A DNA stretch of 64,000 nt from an uncultured Oscillospiraceae bacterium (GCA_944387035.1 CALXDJ010000001.1:1-64000); one strand, 5' to 3'. Positions 15,708 through 24,858 are shown, counted from the first letter of the stretch. The notes: a model not told the origin generated them from the letters alone. Program-made: numbers and translations.

Positions 15708-17126
15708 TCATGTGTTGTCCGGGCTGATGGGTTCCCGAAAGAACAGTCTGCGCAGGGCCTTGGCATTGAAGGGAATCAAGGGATAGAGATAACCCTTCCC
15801 CACCAGGGGCTTGGCCGTAGCCAGAAGCACCACAATGCCCACGACGCCCAGTACAAATCCCCATACATCAAAGGCAGCCGTCACCAGCAGTAGTGCCACA
15901 CGCAGCAGCTTAAACGCATATCCCATCTCATAGCTGGGCTGGGCAAAGCCCGCCAGGGATACGAAGGCCATATACACCAATACCTCCGGGCCCAGCCACC
16001 CGGCCTGCACCGCAAAATCTCCCAAAATCAAAGCGCCCAGCAGGGAGAACGAATTGGACAGGGAGTCCGGTGTGTTCAGGGAGGCCAGCTTGAGCACATC
16101 GATCAGGAACTCCACCACCAAAAGCTGGGACAGCAGCGTCAGCGACACCGGTTCCGGCGATGATAGAAAATCCATCCACTCCGGCAGCCGCTCCGGCGAA
16201 CTGACCATCAGATACCAGGCCGGCGTAATCAGCAGGGAGATAAAAAACATAATGATCCGCAGCAGCCGCAGATAGGTTCCCACCAGAGGCGGGAAATAAA
16301 ATTCATTGGCTTCCTGTGTGAAATCAAAAAACGTGGTGGGCAGAATCATCACGGAGGGGGAGTTGTCCACCATCAGCACGATATTCCCCTCCAAAACGCT
16401 GGCAGCAGCGCTGTCCGGCCGCTCGGTATAGCGCACCTTGGGAAAGGGATTATACCACTGCTTGGGGCGGATCGCCTCTGCCAGACTCTCCTGCGCCATC
16501 GTCAGGGAATTCACCGTCACATTTTGCAGCTTCTGCCGGAGCTCTTCCAAAAGCGTCCGGTCTACCTTATCCTCCAGATAGCACAGTACCATATCCGTCC
16601 GGGATCTCTGTCCTACCCGGGCCGCCTCCATGGTCAGGTGGGGATCCCGGATCCGGCGGCGCAGCAATGCCATGTTGGGCACCAGCGCCTCAATAAAGCC
16701 GTCGTGAGAGCCCCGCAGCACCTTCCCGTCCGGCGGCTCATTGACGCCGCGGGAAGGATATTCCTTGGCATCCATCAGTGCCGCGCCCTGGAGTCCTTCC
16801 ACCAGCAGCAGGGTTTTTCCCAGCAGCACGGATGTGACAATATCCGCTGCATCCATACTGACGCTGGTTTCCGAAAAGGAAATGAACCGGTCTGCAAATT
16901 CCTGCATCTGGCTCAGGTTTTTTACCTGAGCCTCAGTTAAAGACAGCCAAAAGGCGCTCATCCGTTCCAGAGTCTCGTCCTTGCCATAGCCATCGATCAC
17001 CCACAGCCGCGCTCGCCTTCCGCCAATGATATAGTTGCGGTTCACCAGGTCACAGCTGCGTCCTACCCCCAGAATTTCATCCAAGCGGCGGACATTTTCC
17101 ATGTAATCGTCCGATAGGGTTTCCAT
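15708..17126 (-). CDS. GerA-family spore germination protein (SpoVAF-like)
   Basis: The 472-residue protein has a soluble N-terminal half (YIIGGRRARLWVIDGYGKDE, then DAADIVTSVLLGKTLLLVEG) with the GerA signatures SRGVNEPP and RGSHDGFIEALVPNMALLRRRI. The C-terminal half holds about five to six membrane helices. Such proteins sit in the spore inner membrane as germinant receptor or SpoVA-channel accessory subunits. A lone gene of this type, without GerB and GerC partners, fits SpoVAF better than a full receptor, but the distinction is not firm. A sigma-G-like promoter lies 23-51 bases upstream. The start follows GGGAGGTGG. Confidence 0.85.
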   Translation of the reverse strand: METLSDDYMENVRRLDEILGVGRSCDLVNRNYIIGGRRARLWVIDGYGKDETLERMSAFWLSLTEAQVKNLSQMQEFADRFISFSETSVSMDAADIVTSVLLGKTLLLVEGLQGAALMDAKEYPSRGVNEPPDGKVLRGSHDGFIEALVPNMALLRRRIRDPHLTMEAARVGQRSRTDMVLCYLEDKVDRTLLEELRQKLQNVTVNSLTMAQESLAEAIRPKQWYNPFPKVRYTERPDSAAASVLEGNIVLMVDNSPSVMILPTTFFDFTQEANEFYFPPLVGTYLRLLRIIMFFISLLITPAWYLMVSSPERLPEWMDFLSSPEPVSLTLLSQLLVVEFLIDVLKLASLNTPDSLSNSFSLLGALILGDFAVQAGWLGPEVLVYMAFVSLAGFAQPSYEMGYAFKLLRVALLLVTAAFDVWGFVLGVVGIVVLLATAKPLVGKGYLYPLIPFNAKALRRLFFREPISPDNT

Positions 17127-17148
17127 ACGCCACCTCCCGACATGTCCC

Positions 17149-17177
17149 TAGTATGTGTTGGAACCGCCGGGTTATTC
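17149..17177 (-). promoter_or_regulatory. Sigma-G-type promoter of the SpoVAF-like gene
   Basis: On the minus strand, GAATA (17173-17177), a 17-bp spacer and CATACTA (17149-17155) match the sigma-G consensus (GHATR, then CATnHTA). Expression in the forespore would fit the protein's role. Confidence 0.72.
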
Positions 17178-17233
17178 CAATCCGTTTTGTTATATTTCTT
17201 CAAAATATAACAGATAGGACCCGTCTTAACGTC

Positions 17234-17269
17234 AAACAGCGCCGGATTTTGATAAATCCGGCGCTGTTT
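17234..17269 (-). terminator. Terminator of the Pho operon
   Basis: A 16-bp stem (17234-17249 with 17254-17269), loop TGAT, lies 20 bases past the phoR stop codon. Confidence 0.8.
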
Positions 17270-17288
17270 CTTCTGAACCTTCAGGAAA

Positions 17289-18947
17289 TCACGGTACGTA
17301 TTTGGGGAACTGCAAGACAAATGTGCTGCCCTTGCCAGGCTCACTGTGCAATGTCACCTGCGCCCCCAGGTAGGCAGCGCCATGCTTGACAATGGAAAGG
17401 CCCAAGCCCGTACCGCCGCTGGGATGGCTCTTATCCACCCGGTAGAACCTCTCAAAGACCCGGTTTTGCGCTTCGGGAGGAATCCCGATTCCGGAGTCCG
17501 CCACAGTCACCCGTGCTCCCTCGGCGGTATCTTCCACCGTCACGGACACCGTACCGCCGGGGCGGTTGTAGGCGACGGCGTTATCGCAGAGGTTATAGAG
17601 AATCTCCTCCACAATCTGCGGCACGCCCCGGACGCAGGCGGAGGTTCCGCTCAGCGTCATAGTCACCTGCTTTTTTTCAGCAGCAGTGGACAGCTGGTCC
17701 AAAATGGACCGGGCCTGACCATAGAGATCCACAGACTCCCATTGGGCCGCCGGACCGCCCTCATCCAAGCGGGAAAGTTTGATGATATCATTGACCAACC
17801 CGATCAAACGCTGGGCCTCCCGATGAATGTTGCCCGCGAAATGGGCCACATCTCCCGGTTTGACCATGCCGTTTTCCAGAATCTCCGCTGTGCCCAGAAT
17901 AGACGTGAGCGGCGTTTTGAGTTCATGGGAGACATTGGCGGTAAATTCCCGGCGCAGCCGGTCCCTTTGCTCTTTCTCCGTTACATCCAGCACGATCAGC
18001 ACGGCACCGGCCAATTTTCCCTCCTGCTCCACCGGGTTGGCCATGACCCGGCGGCAGTCATCATCCCGCTCCAGCAGCTCTTCGCAGCGCCGTCCAGCCA
18101 GGGCCTCCTCCACACAGCGGCGGAACCCTGCTTCCCGGTCCAGAGTCAGAACGCTTTCTCCCTCTTCCACCGGTGCCTTGGCACCCAGCAAGCGCAGTGC
18201 AGCGGAGTTATAGGAGAGAATGCGGGTCTCCTGATCGATGACCAGCAGGCCCTCGCTCATATTCTCGGTAATAGCGGTAAATTCCTCCCGGCGCTGCTGA
18301 AGATCCAACAGCTGACGCTGAATCTGCCGGTTTTGGCTGCGGATCTTGGTGAGCAGAGGAGACAATTCCTCATAGACATCCTCAGACGGTGCGCTGGGAT
18401 CAATGGCATTGATGGGCTCTACCAGCTGCCGGGCCACCCGGCCTGCCAGCCACAACGCCAGGCAGAATGCCAGCACCGTCATCAGTGCCACCGGCTGAAG
18501 TGCCTGGAGCACCATCATCCAAACAGAATAGTTGGTATCGGATGTGCGCAGAACCGACCCGTCAGACAGACGCAGTGCGTAGTACACCGTTTTTTGAGAC
18601 AGAGTGTCCGAATACCGGCTGGCGCTGCCCCGGCCCAGCATCAGTGCTTCCTGCACTTCTTCCCGGTCCGCATGGTTTCCCATGGAAGCCTCGTCCTCCC
18701 AGTTGTCATAGAGGACCGTTCCATCCGATGCAACCCAGGTGATGCGGCTGCTCTTGGGCAGGTCGTCATTGAGATACGCCATGCCGTTCTCTTCCACACC
18801 CCGGGCAATGTACGCCGTGCTTCGGGCCAGCTCCTCCAGGACCCGGTCCTGGAAATACCCGTGCAGCACCCCAACGATCAGCACCAGACTGGCAACCAGT
18901 ACGGTCAGCGTCACCGTCAGGATGGAGCGAAAAATTCGTTTTGTCAT
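17289..18947 (-). CDS. phoR: Phosphate-sensing histidine kinase PhoR
   Basis: The 552-residue kinase has a membrane helix at about 9-30, an extracytoplasmic region to about 143, a second helix at about 144-170, a HAMP-like linker, a PAS domain (about 222-330, FTAITENMSEGLLVIDQE), and HisKA with phospho-accepting His341 in NVSHELKTPL. The ATPase domain follows, with NLCDNAVAYNRPGG, VADSGIGIP and GGTGLGLSIVKH. It pairs with PhoB, which precedes it by 12 bases, and ends the pst-pho operon. PstSCAB-PhoU would keep it inactive when phosphate is plentiful. Confidence 0.93.
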   Translation of the reverse strand: MTKRIFRSILTVTLTVLVASLVLIVGVLHGYFQDRVLEELARSTAYIARGVEENGMAYLNDDLPKSSRITWVASDGTVLYDNWEDEASMGNHADREEVQEALMLGRGSASRYSDTLSQKTVYYALRLSDGSVLRTSDTNYSVWMMVLQALQPVALMTVLAFCLALWLAGRVARQLVEPINAIDPSAPSEDVYEELSPLLTKIRSQNRQIQRQLLDLQQRREEFTAITENMSEGLLVIDQETRILSYNSAALRLLGAKAPVEEGESVLTLDREAGFRRCVEEALAGRRCEELLERDDDCRRVMANPVEQEGKLAGAVLIVLDVTEKEQRDRLRREFTANVSHELKTPLTSILGTAEILENGMVKPGDVAHFAGNIHREAQRLIGLVNDIIKLSRLDEGGPAAQWESVDLYGQARSILDQLSTAAEKKQVTMTLSGTSACVRGVPQIVEEILYNLCDNAVAYNRPGGTVSVTVEDTAEGARVTVADSGIGIPPEAQNRVFERFYRVDKSHPSGGTGLGLSIVKHGAAYLGAQVTLHSEPGKGSTFVLQFPKYVP

Positions 18948-18959
18948 ACGTTCTCCCTC

Positions 18960-19628
18960 TCAGCTTTCCAGGCCGATCTTATAGCCATATCCCCGAACGG
19001 TCTCGATATATCCGCCGGCCTCGCCCAGCTTCTGGCGCAGTGTACGCACATGCACGTCCACCGTGCGGCTTTCTCCCGTAAACGCATAGCCCCACACGTC
19101 TTCAATCAGCCGTTCCCGTGAGAGGACCTGCCCGCGGTTTTTCAGCAGCAGACAGAGTACTTCAAATTCTTTTTGTGTCAGGGCGACTTCCCGTCCTTCC
19201 ACCTCCACGGTATGCCGGCCCGGGTCCACTGTCAGCTTTCCGCAGCGGTAGGTCCCGCTCTCCGTCTCCGTCCGGCGCAGCAGCGCCCGGATGCGGGAGA
19301 GCAGTTCCATCATACCGAAGGGCTTGGCCACATAGTCGTCTGCGCCCGCATCCAGCCCCAGCACCTTATCGTATTCCGTACCCTTTGCCGTGAGCATAAT
19401 CACCGGCAATTTCTGTGTGCGGCCGGAGGCACGGAGCTTTTTCAAAACAGAAATGCCGTCTTCCTCCGGCAGCATGATATCCAGCAGTACCAAGGAAGGC
19501 ACTGTCTGGGCCATGGCCTCCCAAAAGGAGGAGGGCGTGACGAAGCCCCGGGCTTCCATACCCTGACTGTTGAGGGTATAGATCACAAAGTCCCGGATGC
19601 TGTCGTCATCTTCCAGTAAGTAGATCAT
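18960..19628 (-). CDS. phoB: Response regulator PhoB/PhoP (OmpR family)
   Basis: The 222-residue regulator has a receiver domain with acidic pocket Glu6-Asp7-Asp8, phospho-acceptor Asp50 in VLLDIMLP and the conserved Lys in TAKGTEYD, followed by an OmpR-type winged helix (LTQKEFEVLCLLLKNRG, then SRTVDVHVRTLRQKL). When phosphorylated by PhoR it would bind the repeats upstream of pstS. The start at 19628 follows AGGAGGT; an in-frame ATG farther upstream has no site. Confidence 0.93.
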   Translation of the reverse strand: MIYLLEDDDSIRDFVIYTLNSQGMEARGFVTPSSFWEAMAQTVPSLVLLDIMLPEEDGISVLKKLRASGRTQKLPVIMLTAKGTEYDKVLGLDAGADDYVAKPFGMMELLSRIRALLRRTETESGTYRCGKLTVDPGRHTVEVEGREVALTQKEFEVLCLLLKNRGQVLSRERLIEDVWGYAFTGESRTVDVHVRTLRQKLGEAGGYIETVRGYGYKIGLES

Positions 19629-19691
19629 ATGGACCTCCTGTATTGCGAGCCGCATCCCGCGTATAAATCCCGGAAAGCACAGGCTTTCCGG

Positions 19692-20351
19692 TCAGATCAG
19701 CTGCTGTTCGTTGATCATCAGCTTAAACTGCAGTCCCAGCTTCTCCGCCGCCTTACGGCACAGCAGCATGCGCTGCATGAAAATCTCAAAGTAATCCATC
19801 ACGGATCCATATCGGGTATCTACCGACAATTTGAGCTTGATGAGGGTATGTTCCTCATTGATCTTGAGCTGTGCCTTTTTCACCGAGTAATTCACCCGGT
19901 CATGGATGTCGAAGCTGGCCGGATCGGGATTGCGCACCCGGCTGCGGCGCACATCGGACTTATCTGCCAGAATCAGTGCCGCAGCCACAGCGTTGACCGG
20001 CTGTCCGGTTCCCTCATCGTGGTTTCCGATGGCCGTGACAATGGTGGCAATTTCCTCGGGATCACAGTCCAAATGGTCCAACAAGCGGAACGCCATGACG
20101 GCGCCGGACTGGGAATGATCAATGCGGTTGACCAGGTTCCCGATATCGTGGAGATACCCGGCAATCCGGGCCACTTCCACAGTCCGGGCGGGATACCCCA
20201 GGGTTTCGAGAATATAGCCTGCTGTCTGCGCCACCATGGTCACATGCGGAAAACTGTGCTCGGTAAAGCCCAGTGCAATCAGAGATTCATCCGCCCGCTG
20301 GATATAAGTGCGAATCGCGGCATCGTTTTTCACTTCTTCCAACGTCAGCAT
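19692..20351 (-). CDS. HD-domain phosphohydrolase within the Pho operon
   Basis: The 219-residue protein has a complete HD signature: His36 in FPHV, the His68-Asp69 pair in GYLHDIGN, then His111 in GNHDEG and Asp130 in ILADKSDVRR. A beta-rich C-terminal part follows (VNYSVKKAQLKINEEH, then LIKLKLSVDTRYG). HD enzymes hydrolyse nucleotides or cyclic nucleotides; the substrate here is unknown. It lies between phoU and phoB, in the same direction and tightly spaced, so it is very likely part of the phosphate-starvation response. The start follows AAAGGAGG. Confidence 0.82.
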   Translation of the reverse strand: MLTLEEVKNDAAIRTYIQRADESLIALGFTEHSFPHVTMVAQTAGYILETLGYPARTVEVARIAGYLHDIGNLVNRIDHSQSGAVMAFRLLDHLDCDPEEIATIVTAIGNHDEGTGQPVNAVAAALILADKSDVRRSRVRNPDPASFDIHDRVNYSVKKAQLKINEEHTLIKLKLSVDTRYGSVMDYFEIFMQRMLLCRKAAEKLGLQFKLMINEQQLI

Positions 20352-20393
20352 CCCGCCGCCTCCTTTTCTGCCGGATTTGGAATATGCTATCGG

Positions 20394-21041
20394 TTAGTTG
20401 TTGGACGGGTGTACGCCGGTAATGGAGTACTCCACCCATTCCGCCACATTGGTGGCATGGTCGCCAATCCGCTCCAGGTATTTGGCTACCATCATCAGCT
20501 CCAGTCCCTGCTCTCCATTGGCTGCGTCGGCAGAAATCAGGGCAATGAGTTCCTCTTTGACCTGCTGGAACAGAGCATCCACCTTGTCATCCGCCTTGCA
20601 TACAGCCCGGGCCAGGTCCAGGTCCCGCTTGACGAAAGAATCCACGCTATCCGTCACCATGGCAATGACCGCACGGGCCATATCTGCAATGTGCGGTGCG
20701 CCGGTTCCTTCCGGCACCTGCACAAACCGGGTCAGCTCCGCAATATCCGCTGCCTGGTCGCCAATGCGCTCCAAATCCGAAATCATTTTCAGAGCCGCAG
20801 AAATCTCCCGCAGATCCCGTGCCACAGGCTGCTGCTGAAGCAGCAGTTTCAAGCACAGATTCTCCACTTCCCGCTCCTTGCGGTCCAGTTCCCGTTCTGC
20901 TTCCTCAGCCGTGGCCGCCAGGGTCTGGTCGTGCTTGAGCAGAGCCTCCGCCGCGGCGGAAATGGCGTCCTCGCAGGTGGCGCCCATTTGAATCAGTTCC
21001 ACATGCAGCCGTTCCAGCTGCTCGTTGAATGTATTTCTCAT
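20394..21041 (-). CDS. phoU: Phosphate transport regulator PhoU
   Basis: The 215-residue all-alpha protein shows the two PhoU repeats. The first contains LDRKEREVENLCLKLLLQQQPVARDLR and ALKMISDLERIGDQAADIAEL; the second contains DKVDALFQQVKEELIALI and MMVAKYLERIGDHATNVAEW. The ERIGD motifs are the metal-binding family marks. PhoU links the Pst transporter to PhoR and restrains the response when phosphate is present. It starts 10 bases after pstB ends. Confidence 0.95.
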   Translation of the reverse strand: MRNTFNEQLERLHVELIQMGATCEDAISAAAEALLKHDQTLAATAEEAERELDRKEREVENLCLKLLLQQQPVARDLREISAALKMISDLERIGDQAADIAELTRFVQVPEGTGAPHIADMARAVIAMVTDSVDSFVKRDLDLARAVCKADDKVDALFQQVKEELIALISADAANGEQGLELMMVAKYLERIGDHATNVAEWVEYSITGVHPSNN

Positions 21042-21051
21042 TCCATCCTCC

Positions 21052-21807
21052 TCAGCCGAACCGGCCGGTGATATAGTCCTCGGTACGTTTATCCCGGGGC
21101 GTGGAGAAAATCTGTTCCGTTTTGCCGAACTCCACCAAGTCGCCCAGCAGGAAAAACGCGGTGTTATCGGAGATACGGGCCGCCTGCTGCATGTTGTGGG
21201 TTACCATGATGACAGTATACTTGGTTTTCAGTTCTGCTGCAAGGTCCTCAATTTTCGATGTGGAAATGGGGTCCAAGGCACTGGTGGACTCATCCATCAG
21301 CAGCACCTCCGGTTCTACTGCCAGAGCCCGGGCGATGCAAAGCCGCTGCTGCTGACCGCCGGAGAGGCCCAGAGCGCTCTTTTTCAGCCGGTCCTTGACC
21401 TCGTCCCAGATGGCAGCGGCCCGCAGGGAATTCTCCACAATTTCATCCAGACGCACCTTGGAACGGATTCCGTGAGTCCGGGGGCCATAGGCCACATTAT
21501 CATAAATACTCATGGGGAAGGGATTGGCCTTCTGGAACACCATTCCCACCTGCTTGCGCAGCCACGTGGGATCCACACCGGAGTCATAGATGTTCTGTCC
21601 CCGGAAATTCACCTCGCCAGTGATCCGCACCGACGGAATCAGGTCGTTCATCCGGTTGAGCGTGCGCAGGAAGGTGGATTTGCCGCAGCCGGAGGGTCCG
21701 ATAAACGCCGTGATCTCATGCTCCGGAATCTCAATATTTACGCCATGCAGGGCGTGATTCTGGCCATACCAAAGGTCCAGATTCTTTGCTTGAATAATCG
21801 TCGCCAT
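21052..21807 (-). CDS. pstB: Phosphate ABC transporter ATP-binding protein PstB
   Basis: The 251-residue ATPase has Walker [10 protein letters not shown] at 37-45, then [13 protein letters not shown], the signature [15 protein letters not shown], and Walker [14 protein letters not shown]. The insert [21 protein letters not shown] is typical of PstB. It couples ATP hydrolysis to phosphate import through PstA and PstC. Confidence 0.97.
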   Translation of the reverse strand: MATIIQAKNLDLWYGQNHALHGVNIEIPEHEITAFIGPSGCGKSTFLRTLNRMNDLIPSVRITGEVNFRGQNIYDSGVDPTWLRKQVGMVFQKANPFPMSIYDNVAYGPRTHGIRSKVRLDEIVENSLRAAAIWDEVKDRLKKSALGLSGGQQQRLCIARALAVEPEVLLMDESTSALDPISTSKIEDLAAELKTKYTVIMVTHNMQQAARISDNTAFFLLGDLVEFGKTEQIFSTPRDKRTEDYITGRFG

Positions 21808-21819
21808 ACCGTACTCCCG

Positions 21820-22668
21820 TTATTTTTTCAGTTTCTTGCCCGCAAAGTTTGCGGTCAGGTTGATCAGGAACGTCAGGATCATCAAAATCGTCGCAATGGC
21901 GAATGCCACCCCGGTCTCGCCCCGCTCGTTCGCATACACATACAGAGCCACCGTCAGCGTGGCGGAAGAGGACTGCAGGGAGGTGAAAAAGTCGTTGAGG
22001 ATCAGACCAAATCCCGCCGTGAACAGCAGTGCGGCGCTCTCGCCCACAATCCGGCCCACTGCCAGAATGCAGCCGGTAACAATGCCGTCGATGGCATTGG
22101 GCAGCACCACGGTGCGCACCATGTGCCATTTGCCGGCACCCAGACCCAGTGCACCTTCCCGGTAAGACTGCGGAACCGTCTTCAGGCTTTCCTGCGTCGT
22201 GCGGACGATGGTGGGCAGAATCATCACCACCAGTGTCAATCCGCCGGCCAGGATGCCCGGGGCCAAGCCCAGCTTCTGCAGGAAGAACAGCATACCCACC
22301 AGGCCGAAGATAATGGAGGGGATACCGGTAAGGGTCTCCGTGGCGAACTCGATGATCGCGACCACCTTATGATTGGTGGCATACTCCGTCAGGTAAATGG
22401 CGGCGCCTACCCCGAGAGGCAGAACAATCACCATGGCTACCAAAATGATATAGAGGGTATTGAGGATATTGGGCAGGATTCCGATGGTGCCCTTGATGTA
22501 GCTGGTCTGCGAGGAAACCAGCTGCCAGGAGAGATTGCCTACACCGCGATAAAAAATATAACCGATCAGGAATACCAGCAGTGCACAGGTAATGCCCGCG
22601 CAGATCCACAGCAGCGCCCGGAGGCCCTTGTCGTAAATCTGACGGCGGGGAGAAAGTCTCTGATTCAC
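21820..22668 (-). CDS. pstA: Phosphate ABC transporter permease PstA
   Basis: The 282-residue protein has six hydrophobic helices and the permease loop PQSYREGALGLGAGKWHMVRTVVLP (EAA motif). The start is GTG at 22668, eight bases after AAGGAGG, and the ribosome site lies inside the end of pstC, so the two genes are translationally coupled. Together with PstC it forms the channel for phosphate. Confidence 0.94.
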   Translation of the reverse strand: MNQRLSPRRQIYDKGLRALLWICAGITCALLVFLIGYIFYRGVGNLSWQLVSSQTSYIKGTIGILPNILNTLYIILVAMVIVLPLGVGAAIYLTEYATNHKVVAIIEFATETLTGIPSIIFGLVGMLFFLQKLGLAPGILAGGLTLVVMILPTIVRTTQESLKTVPQSYREGALGLGAGKWHMVRTVVLPNAIDGIVTGCILAVGRIVGESAALLFTAGFGLILNDFFTSLQSSSATLTVALYVYANERGETGVAFAIATILMILTFLINLTANFAGKKLKK

Positions 22669-22671
22669 GGA

Positions 22672-23661
22672 TTAAGCCTCCTTCTTGTTCTTGATGAACA
22701 CATTCAAAATGACATTGATCAACATGATGAAAAGGAACAGCACCAAGCCAATGGAATAAAGGGCATTGCGCTGAAGGCTGCCATAGGATGCATAGGACAT
22801 CTCCGAGGCAATGGCCGTGGTCAAAAACCGCACGGAAGTAAACAGGCCCGGCATATTGGCCACGTTGCCCGCCACCATGATGATGGCCATGGCCTCACCA
22901 ATGGCACGGCCCACACCCAGTACCACTGCGGTAGCCACGCCGCTGCTGGCAGCGGGCAACGAGACCCGGAAATACGTCTCAATCTTTGTGGCACCCAGAG
23001 CCAGGGAGGCCTCCTCATATTCCTGCGGCACCGCCCGCAGAGCAGTCTCAGAAACATTGATAATGGAGGGCAGAATCATTACCGCCAGCACGATGATGGC
23101 CGCCAGCAGGCAGGCACCGGAGCTGAGTTCAAAGACATTCTGAATGGCGGGCACCAGCACAATCATGCCCACCAGGCCATACACCACAGAGGGGATGCCC
23201 GCCAGCAGCTCCACAGCCGTTTTAATCACCCGCGCCAGCTTGGGCGGCGCCACCTTGGAAAGGAAGATGGCGGTCATCAGGCCAATGGGCACGCCAATCA
23301 CCACAGCACCAGCAGTACCATAGATGGACGTCAGGATGAACGGCAAAATTCCGTAAGAGGGTTCCGTCGTGGTGGCAGTGGGGGCCCACGTCTGTCCAAA
23401 CAGGAAGTCCACAAGTCCGATCTCCCGAATGGCGGGCAGTCCCGAAACAATCAAATATAAACTGATGAAAAGCACAAAGGCCACTGCCACAATGCCGCAC
23501 AGCAAGAATACCGCATGGAACACCAGCTCCATAGCCTCATGGATATTCCGGCTCTTCCGGGGCGTCTGCCCGTCATCCGATTGACGGCTTGCTGAGCGGC
23601 ACGCTTTGTTCTTCTCTGCGCGTCTCCAGATGGGGGAAACCTGGGCGTTTTCCATTTCCAT
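22672..23661 (-). CDS. pstC: Phosphate ABC transporter permease PstC
   Basis: The 329-residue protein has a charged cytoplasmic head of about 45 residues, then six membrane helices, and the loop PQEYEEASLALGATKIETYFRVSLP (EAA motif). The segment FLFGQTWAPTATTTEPSYGILPF is characteristic of PstC. It follows pstS after a hairpin that could reduce its expression relative to the binding protein. Confidence 0.94.
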   Translation of the reverse strand: MEMENAQVSPIWRRAEKNKACRSASRQSDDGQTPRKSRNIHEAMELVFHAVFLLCGIVAVAFVLFISLYLIVSGLPAIREIGLVDFLFGQTWAPTATTTEPSYGILPFILTSIYGTAGAVVIGVPIGLMTAIFLSKVAPPKLARVIKTAVELLAGIPSVVYGLVGMIVLVPAIQNVFELSSGACLLAAIIVLAVMILPSIINVSETALRAVPQEYEEASLALGATKIETYFRVSLPAASSGVATAVVLGVGRAIGEAMAIIMVAGNVANMPGLFTSVRFLTTAIASEMSYASYGSLQRNALYSIGLVLFLFIMLINVILNVFIKNKKEA

Positions 23662-23694
23662 TGTTTTTCTCTACTCCTTCCAATCGTGGAAACA

Positions 23695-23726
23695 GCCTCC
23701 ACCCCCGAATCTGCTGGGGTGGAGGC
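23695..23726 (-). terminator. Intercistronic hairpin between pstS and pstC
   Basis: GCCTCCACCCC / GGGGTGGAGGC, an 11-bp stem, is followed on the minus strand only by TGTTTCC. It is probably a partial terminator or an mRNA-end stabiliser that favours PstS over the membrane subunits. Confidence 0.65.
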
Positions 23727-23743
23727 ATTTCCGAGAGGGGGTC

Positions 23744-24625
23744 TTACTCGGCCACGGGCACAGCGCCGGCGGTGCGGATCAGATCGCTGGCATCCGTAGA
23801 GGTAGCGAAGTCGAAGAACGCCTGAGCCTGAGCGGACAGCGTGCTGTCAGCCTTGGTCACCAGCACGAAGGGACGCTGAATGGCATAGCTGCCGTCCAGA
23901 ACCGTCTCCTCGCTGCAGGCAACACCGCCCACAGTCAGGGCCTTGACGGTATCCTTGCCTTCCACAGCGGACAGGGACGCATAGCCGATGGCATTGGGGT
24001 TGCCAGCCACTGCCTCGATGACAGCGCCGGTAGAAGTCAGCTCCTGAGCCAGGACGCAGGTATCCTCGGTGCCGGTGATGGACTCAAAGCCGTCGCGGGT
24101 GCCGGAACCAGCCTCACGGCCGATGCAGGAAATGGCGCCGGCGTCGCCGCCCACTTCGCTCCAGTCGGTGATCTCACCGGTGAAGATCTTGGCGATCTGC
24201 TCAACCGTCAGGTCCGCCACCTTGCTGTTGGCGTTGACAATGACCGCAATGCCGTCCAGAGCCACGATGGTCTCCTGCAGGCCGCTCTCCTTCTCCTCGT
24301 CCTTCAGGGCGCGGGAGGACAGGCCGATGTCGCAGGTGCCGTTCTTGGCAGCCTCAATGCCGGTACCGGAACCGGTGGGATCATAAGACACAGTCACACC
24401 GCTGTTGTCAGCCATGAACTGCTCGCTCAGAACGCCGATCACCTTCTCCATAGAGGTGGAGCCGTTGGTGGAAACGGAGCCGCTCAGGGCAGTCTCACCG
24501 GCGGTTTCTTCCTGGGCGGTGTCGCCGGTGGTATCTTCAGCGGGAGCCTCTTCCTTGGATCCGCAGCCGGCCAGCAGGGACATGGCCATGGTCAAAGTCA
24601 GCAAAAGTGCAAATACCTTTTTCAT
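23744..24625 (-). CDS. pstS: Phosphate-binding lipoprotein PstS
   Basis: The 293-residue protein has a lipoprotein signal peptide ending LLAG-C21, then an acidic Thr/Glu linker. The PBP-like fold begins SVSTNGSTSMEKVIGVLSEQF and includes YDPTGSGTGIEAAKNG, GLSSRALKDEE and GREAGSGTRDGFESI, which are phosphate-contact loops. It captures phosphate outside the membrane for PstCA. The start at 24625 follows AAAGGAG. It leads the operon behind a PhoP box. Confidence 0.96.
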   Translation of the reverse strand: MKKVFALLLTLTMAMSLLAGCGSKEEAPAEDTTGDTAQEETAGETALSGSVSTNGSTSMEKVIGVLSEQFMADNSGVTVSYDPTGSGTGIEAAKNGTCDIGLSSRALKDEEKESGLQETIVALDGIAVIVNANSKVADLTVEQIAKIFTGEITDWSEVGGDAGAISCIGREAGSGTRDGFESITGTEDTCVLAQELTSTGAVIEAVAGNPNAIGYASLSAVEGKDTVKALTVGGVACSEETVLDGSYAIQRPFVLVTKADSTLSAQAQAFFDFATSTDASDLIRTAGAVPVAE

Positions 24626-24684
24626 CAAAATGAACTCCTTTTTATTGATATGTCGGTTTATGTTCTTTTCCTTTGAACGCACTT

Positions 24685-24740
24685 AGTATAAACGGCCCTA
24701 CGTAAAATCCGTCACCAATGGTTTGTTAAATCTATGTAAA
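24685..24740 (-). promoter_or_regulatory. pstS promoter with PhoP box
   Basis: On the minus strand there are four hexamers at 11-bp spacing: TTTACA (24735-24740), TTAACA (24724-24729), TTGGTG (24713-24718) and TTTTAC (24702-24707). The -10 sequence TATACT (24685-24690) follows. The first two match the PhoP repeat TTAACA well and the last two weakly. The array covers the -35 region, as in activated Pho promoters. Confidence 0.75.
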
Positions 24741-24829
24741 AGCGTATCTTTCTCTGTAAAATGCCCGAACTTTTCCAATTCTAACATGGATTTTACCAGC
24801 GATATGGGGATTTTCCACAAATCCGATTC

Positions 24830-24858
24830 TTGAAACGCCTCTCAAAATGTGGTATTTT
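24830..24858 (+). promoter_or_regulatory. Promoter of the IlvD/Edd gene
   Basis: TTGAAA (24830-24835), a 17-bp spacer and TATTTT (24853-24858) are present. The roughly 100-base leader that follows has two short hairpins (CCGGGG/CCCCGG and GCTTTC/GAAAGC) but no terminator. Confidence 0.55.

Noticed and set aside
21025-23460. An 811-codon plus-strand frame over pstB-pstA-pstC
   Set aside because: Antisense to three clearly identified transporter genes, with composition typical of a shadow frame.
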